Source of the DNA: Bradyrhizobium sp. | Lineage (GTDB): Bacteria; Pseudomonadota; Alphaproteobacteria; Rhizobiales; Xanthobacteraceae | NCBI GenBank assembly: GCA_028290305.1 | Contig: JAQGKC010000408.1 | Coordinates: 1 to 9,857 of the forward strand | Direction: 5' to 3' | Length of the DNA stretch: 9,857 bases | In this document: in pieces, positions 6,853-9,857 of the stretch | Layout: each line of letters begins with the position of its first letter | Position numbering within the stretch: the stretch's first letter is position 1 | Position numbers and translations under genes: made by a program | The notes under the pieces: generated by a model | What the model was told of the DNA's origin: nothing | What the model saw: only the letters and a program-made list of their open reading frames with translations | Database searches by the model: none

Positions 6853-7938
6853 ATGGCCCGCATTGACCTCGTCGATCTCGCGCACTCCTATGGCGGCAAT
6901 GCCGCGGACCCTAAATCGTTTGCGCTGAAACCGATCTCGATGACGTGGCGGCAGGGTGGCGCTTATGCACTGCTCGGGCCGTCAGGCTGCGGCAAAACCA
7001 CGCTGTTGAATCTGATTTCCGGAATCGTGACGCCGTCGCGCGGCCAGATCCTGTTCGACGGCGTCGATATCACACCGCTGTCAACCCAGAAACGCAATAT
7101 CGCGCAGGTGTTTCAGTTTCCGGTGATCTACGACACCATGACGGTCGGACAAAACCTGGCATTCCCGCTGAAGAATCGCGGCCTGCTGAAGGGCGAGATC
7201 GACGCCCGGGTCGCGGAGATCGCGCGTTTGCTCGATCTCACGCCCTATCTCTCGCGCAAGGCGATGCGGCTGACGGCCGACGCCAAGCAGAAAATCTCGC
7301 TCGGCCGCGGGCTGGTCCGGTCCGACGTCGCTGCGGTTCTATTCGATGAGCCGCTGACCGTAATCGATCCCGAACTGAAATGGCAATTGAGGTCAAAACT
7401 CAAGGCGCTGCATCGCGAACTCGACCTCACGATGATCTACGTCACCCACGACCAGACCGAGGCGTTGACATTCGCCGACACCGTGGTGGTGATGCATGAC
7501 GGTCGCGTGGTGCAGAGCGGAACGCCGGCGGAATTGTTCGACAAGCCGGCACACACCTTCGTCGGCTATTTCATCGGCTCGCCCGGCATGAACATCGTAC
7601 CTGCCGAAGTCAGGGGACGCGAGGCCCGGATCAGCGGTCACGCCATCGCGCTGGACCACAGCTACGACGGCTTGCCGGCCGGTGCGAAGATCGAGGTTGG
7701 CGTGCGTCCCGAATTTGTCGATGTCGCGCCGCCGGCGCCGGGCTTGCTGTCGGCCAGGATCGAGCGGATCGATGACCTCGGCCGCGTCCGTTTCGCGCGC
7801 GTTCGAATTGGCGATACAAAATTCGCGGCGCGGGTGCCGCCGGGATTTTCGATTCCCGGCGAGACCGCCGGGCTGATATTCGACCCGTCGCACGTTCACG
7901 TCTACGCCGACAGTCTTCTGGTCGAGGGGTCAGCGTAA
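6853..7938 (+). CDS. glpT: Glycerol ABC importer, ATP-binding subunit GlpT
   Basis: A 361-residue second MalK/UgpC-like ATPase. Walker A is GPSGCGKT (42-49), the Q-loop is VFQFP (86-90), Walker B is AVLFDEPL (161-168, with D165 and E166), and the H-loop is intact as YVTHDQTEAL (His199, codon at 7447-7449). The ABC signature is not: where LSGGQQQR is expected it reads LTADAKQK (140-147, codons from 7270), with both signature glycines and the glutamine gone. The D-loop is LTVID instead of LSNLD. Residues about 248-361 form the C-terminal regulatory domain, with VGVRPEFVDV (282-291). GAGGGA at 6839-6844, overlapping the glpS stop, lies 8 nt before the ATG; the gap from glpS is 12 nt. Its stop shares a base with the next start (TAATG). 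It most likely pairs with GlpS as a heterodimer. This glpT is the rhizobial ATPase, not the E. coli glycerol-3-phosphate antiporter of the same name. Confidence 0.88.
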   Translation: MARIDLVDLAHSYGGNAADPKSFALKPISMTWRQGGAYALLGPSGCGKTTLLNLISGIVTPSRGQILFDGVDITPLSTQKRNIAQVFQFPVIYDTMTVGQNLAFPLKNRGLLKGEIDARVAEIARLLDLTPYLSRKAMRLTADAKQKISLGRGLVRSDVAAVLFDEPLTVIDPELKWQLRSKLKALHRELDLTMIYVTHDQTEALTFADTVVVMHDGRVVQSGTPAELFDKPAHTFVGYFIGSPGMNIVPAEVRGREARISGHAIALDHSYDGLPAGAKIEVGVRPEFVDVAPPAPGLLSARIERIDDLGRVRFARVRIGDTKFAARVPPGFSIPGETAGLIFDPSHVHVYADSLLVEGSA

Positions 7939-8840
7939 TGGACAAGACCGTCAACCAGAAGGCCTGGTTCCTGGTGCTGCCGGTGTTTCTGGTGGTGGCC
8001 TTCTCGGCCATCCTGCCATTGATGACGGTGGTGAACTATTCGATGCAGGACACCTTCGGAAACAACCAGTTTTTCTGGAATGGCGTCGGCTGGTTCAAGG
8101 AATTGCTCGATCCGTCGACCGATCTGGGCGGACGGTTCTTCGCATCGCTTTGGCGCAACCTGTTTTTCTCGGCGGTGATCCTTGCGATCGAGGTTCCGCT
8201 TGGAATCGTTGTCGCGCTTTCGATGCCGCGTGAAGGCTGGCAGGTCGCCGTCTGCCTGGTGATCCTGGCGTTGCCGCTTTTGATTCCGTGGAACGTGGTC
8301 GGAACGATCTGGCAGATTTTCGGACGGCCCGATATCGGTCTGTTGGGCTATGTCCTGAACAGCCTCGGTCTGAACTACAATTATGTGTCGAACGAATTCG
8401 ATGCCTGGGCCACCGTCATCGTGATGGATGTCTGGCACTGGACCAGCCTCGTCGCGCTGTTGTGTTATGCGGGGCTGAAATCGATTCCCGATGCTTACTA
8501 TCAGGCAGCGCAGATTGACGGCGCGTCGCGATGGGCGGTATTCACCGCGATCCAGCTTCCGAAGATGCATCGCGTGCTGCTGATCGCGGTGCTGCTGCGG
8601 TTCATGGACAGTTTCATGATCTACACCGAGCCGTTCGTGGTGACCGGTGGCGGCCCGGGCAATTCGACGACGTTCATTTCCATTGAGCTGGTCAAGATCG
8701 CGCTGGGACAATTCGACCTCGGCAAGGCCGCCGCGTTGTCGCTGGTCTACAACATCATCATCATCATCGTGTGCTGGGTGTTTTACACCGTCATGACCAA
8801 TGCCGGCGCTGAGCGCCCGCCCAAGCAGGGAGTCGCATGA
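7938..8840 (+). CDS. glpP: Glycerol ABC importer, permease subunit GlpP (MalF/UgpA type)
   Basis: A 300-residue inner-membrane permease of the binding-protein-dependent (MalF/UgpA) class. Six hydrophobic segments can be placed at about 9-31, 70-95, 101-127, 156-178, 212-235 and 265-285. The cytoplasmic EAA loop that docks on the ATPases is at 187-208, reading YYQAAQIDGASRW then FTAIQLP, with the conserved DGA and its glycine. TGGGPGNST (236-244) is the loop commonly seen in MalF-type sugar and polyol permeases. The ATG overlaps the glpT stop by one base (TAATG), and GAGGGG at 7924-7929 lies 8 nt upstream, so translation is coupled. It presumably forms the channel with GlpQ. Substrate identity comes from context with glpR/glpD and the known rhizobial glycerol importer, not from residues in this protein. 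Confidence 0.9.
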   Translation: MDKTVNQKAWFLVLPVFLVVAFSAILPLMTVVNYSMQDTFGNNQFFWNGVGWFKELLDPSTDLGGRFFASLWRNLFFSAVILAIEVPLGIVVALSMPREGWQVAVCLVILALPLLIPWNVVGTIWQIFGRPDIGLLGYVLNSLGLNYNYVSNEFDAWATVIVMDVWHWTSLVALLCYAGLKSIPDAYYQAAQIDGASRWAVFTAIQLPKMHRVLLIAVLLRFMDSFMIYTEPFVVTGGGPGNSTTFISIELVKIALGQFDLGKAAALSLVYNIIIIIVCWVFYTVMTNAGAERPPKQGVA

Positions 8841-9646
8841 TGCATTCGATTCCCGGACGCCGCATCATTCTTTCGCTGTTCCTGATCTTCCTGCTGCTGC
8901 CGATCTATTGGCTGGTCAACATGAGCTTCAAGACCAACGAAGAGATCGTCTCGACCATGACGCTGTGGCCGCACCAGCCGACCATCGCCAATTACATGCG
9001 CATCTTCACCGACGAGAGCTGGTATTCCGGTTACATCAATTCGTTGAAATATGTTGTCATCAATACGGTGATCTCGATTTCCGTCGCCTTGCCGGCAGCC
9101 TACGCATTTTCGCGCTACCGCTTCCTCGGCGACAAGCATTTGTTCTTCTGGCTGTTGTCGAATCGGATGGCGCCGGCGGCGGTCTATGCGCTGCCGTTCT
9201 TCAATCTGTACTCGGCGATCAACCTGTTCGATACGCCGTGGGCGGTCGCGCTGGCGCACTGCATCTTCAACGTACCCCTGGCGGTGTGGATCCTGGAAGG
9301 GTTCGTCTCCGGCGTGCCGCGCGAGATCGACGAAACCGCCTTTCTCGACGGCTACTCGTTCCCGCGGTTCTTCATCAGGATATTGGTGCCGCTGATCGCC
9401 AGCGGCATCGGCGTCGCGGCCTTCTTCTGCTTCATGTTTTCCTGGGTCGAACTGCTGCTGGCGCGCACGCTGACGTCGGTGAACGCCAAGCCGATTGCGG
9501 CTGTCATGACCCGTACCGTCTCCGCCGCCGGCATGGATTGGGGGTTGCTGGCTGCAGCCGGCGTTTTGACCATCATCCCCGGCGCGCTGGTGATCTGGTT
9601 TGTCCGCAACTACATCGCGCGCGGCTTCGCGCTCGGCAGGGTTTAG
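8837..9646 (+). CDS. glpQ: Glycerol ABC importer, permease subunit GlpQ (MalG/UgpE type)
   Basis: A 269-residue inner-membrane permease of the MalG/UgpE class. Hydrophobic segments lie at about 9-28, 73-92, 103-122, 135-157, 185-207 and 238-258. The EAA loop is at 161-186: PREIDETAFLDGYS, then FFIRILVPL, with the conserved E-A-DG pattern for contact with GlpS/GlpT. The ARGFALGRV ending is a typical MalG-type C-terminus (in MalG the C-terminal tail reaches the ATPase interface). The start overlaps the glpP stop (ATGA at 8837-8840). Two ATGs are adjacent, 8837 and 8840; AGGGAG at 8827-8832 sits 4 nt from the first and 7 nt from the second, so the second may be used, removing one residue. This is the last recognisable gene of the operon in the window; no binding-protein gene follows within the 211 nt available. 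The name follows the rhizobial importer and is unrelated to the E. coli phosphodiesterase GlpQ. Confidence 0.9.
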   Translation: MMHSIPGRRIILSLFLIFLLLPIYWLVNMSFKTNEEIVSTMTLWPHQPTIANYMRIFTDESWYSGYINSLKYVVINTVISISVALPAAYAFSRYRFLGDKHLFFWLLSNRMAPAAVYALPFFNLYSAINLFDTPWAVALAHCIFNVPLAVWILEGFVSGVPREIDETAFLDGYSFPRFFIRILVPLIASGIGVAAFFCFMFSWVELLLARTLTSVNAKPIAAVMTRTVSAAGMDWGLLAAAGVLTIIPGALVIWFVRNYIARGFALGRV

Positions 9647-9654
9647 TCCAATGG

Positions 9655-9664
9655 CCCGTCATTC
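9655..9664 (+). repeat. Short remnant matching the repeat arm at 2785-2794
   Basis: CCCGTCATTC, 8 nt after the glpQ stop, is identical to the left arm of the palindromic repeat after the thioesterase gene (2785-2794). The match stops there and no complementary right arm is visible in the rest of the window, so it may be a decayed or truncated copy. Ten bases can match by chance; the similar position just after a stop codon makes it worth noting. Confidence 0.3.
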
Positions 9665-9784
9665 AAAACAGACAGGTTGGCTTTTCTTGACCTCTCCCCG
9701 CGTGCGGCAGGGCTATCGCATATGGAATCCTCTGTGCGGTCCGCGGGCGAATTTTTCCGGTTTTGCGCGGTGTTTCAACGAGTC

Positions 9785-9804
9785 GTCCCTGCGAACGCAG
9801 GGAC
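9785..9804. repeat. Perfect 9-bp hairpin, likely interspersed repeat
   Basis: GTCCCTGCG (9785-9793) and CGCAGGGAC (9796-9804) are perfect complements around AA. With the following CCATAC this resembles an intergenic element I recall as frequent in Bradyrhizobium genomes; that is recall, not a search. No T-run follows directly, so it is not a standard intrinsic terminator, though it could still stabilise the 3' end of the operon transcript. The surrounding 9647-9857 holds no gene I can recognise. Confidence 0.5.
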
Positions 9805-9857
9805 CCATACGGCGCGGACTCTCGTTTCTGCACTGGAGCAGAGGCCTTTTTCTACTT

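Noticed and set aside
7902..8711. 269-codon open frame on the minus strand opposite glpP
   Set aside because: It overlaps a clear permease with six membrane segments and an EAA loop. The antisense product is a highly charged, low-information sequence, as expected for the complement of a membrane protein gene.
8800..9690. 296-codon plus-strand frame overlapping glpQ
   Set aside because: It runs in another frame through glpQ, which has strong family motifs and a coupled start. The alternative product is Arg-rich and has no recognisable domain.
9827..9851. Possible intrinsic terminator: TCTGC/GCAGA stem followed by GGCC and a T-run
   Set aside because: The stem is only 5 bp with a 6-nt loop, and four bases separate it from the T-run. 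Too weak to call.
9651..9857. ATG-initiated frame just after glpQ that stays open to the window end (69 codons)
   Set aside because: It does not look like GlpU or a binding protein, has no clear ribosome-binding site, and runs through the hairpin at 9785-9804, which looks like an intergenic repeat. It could be revisited with downstream sequence.
1..9857. CRISPR arrays, tRNA or rRNA genes, transposase genes, defence genes
   Set aside because: No regular direct-repeat array, tRNA-like or rRNA-like sequence, or mobile-element protein was seen on either strand.

Overview
The window looks like the chromosome of a Bradyrhizobium-type alphaproteobacterium (Rhizobiales). It is GC-rich with strong GC preference at third codon positions, and every supported gene lies on the + strand. 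The intergenic spaces carry palindromic elements of the kind scattered through Bradyrhizobium-like genomes. The proteins read like close relatives of rhizobial ones. This assignment rests on sequence character and recall, not on a search.

Region 1 (1-2779) is fatty-acid beta-oxidation. It holds the 3' end of a FadA-type thiolase, then (8 nt later) a two-domain enoyl-CoA hydratase/3-hydroxyacyl-CoA dehydrogenase, then (27 nt later) a YciA-type acyl-CoA thioesterase. Together they cover hydration, oxidation and thiolysis of acyl-CoA, with a hydrolase that can release CoA from excess acyl-CoA.

Region 2 (2780-3294) is a spacer holding a palindromic repeat that can be drawn as a closed outer stem with three hairpin arms, and one small conserved-looking ORF of 63 codons.

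Region 3 (3295-9646) is a glycerol / glycerol-3-phosphate locus in the order glpR, glpD, glpS, glpT, glpP, glpQ. GlpR is a DeoR-family repressor and GlpD the FAD-linked glycerol-3-phosphate dehydrogenase. GlpS/GlpT are the two ATPases and GlpP/GlpQ the two permeases of an ABC importer like the GlpSTPQUV glycerol importer known from Rhizobium leguminosarum. From glpD to glpQ the genes overlap by 1-4 nt or are 12 nt apart, so they form one operon. TTTCG/CGAAA repeats in front of glpD are a candidate GlpR operator.

Region 4 (9647-9857) has no recognisable gene. It starts with a short match to the arm of the repeat at 2786-2870 and contains another perfect hairpin. The binding protein (GlpV), the small membrane protein (GlpU) and glycerol kinase are not in the window.

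The most interesting point is the ATPase pair. GlpS keeps the LSGGQ signature but has lost the switch histidine, while GlpT keeps the histidine but has lost the signature. The losses are complementary, so a GlpS-GlpT dimer would have one canonical and one degenerate ATP site. I do not see an entirely new system here: the rest is ordinary catabolic gene content.
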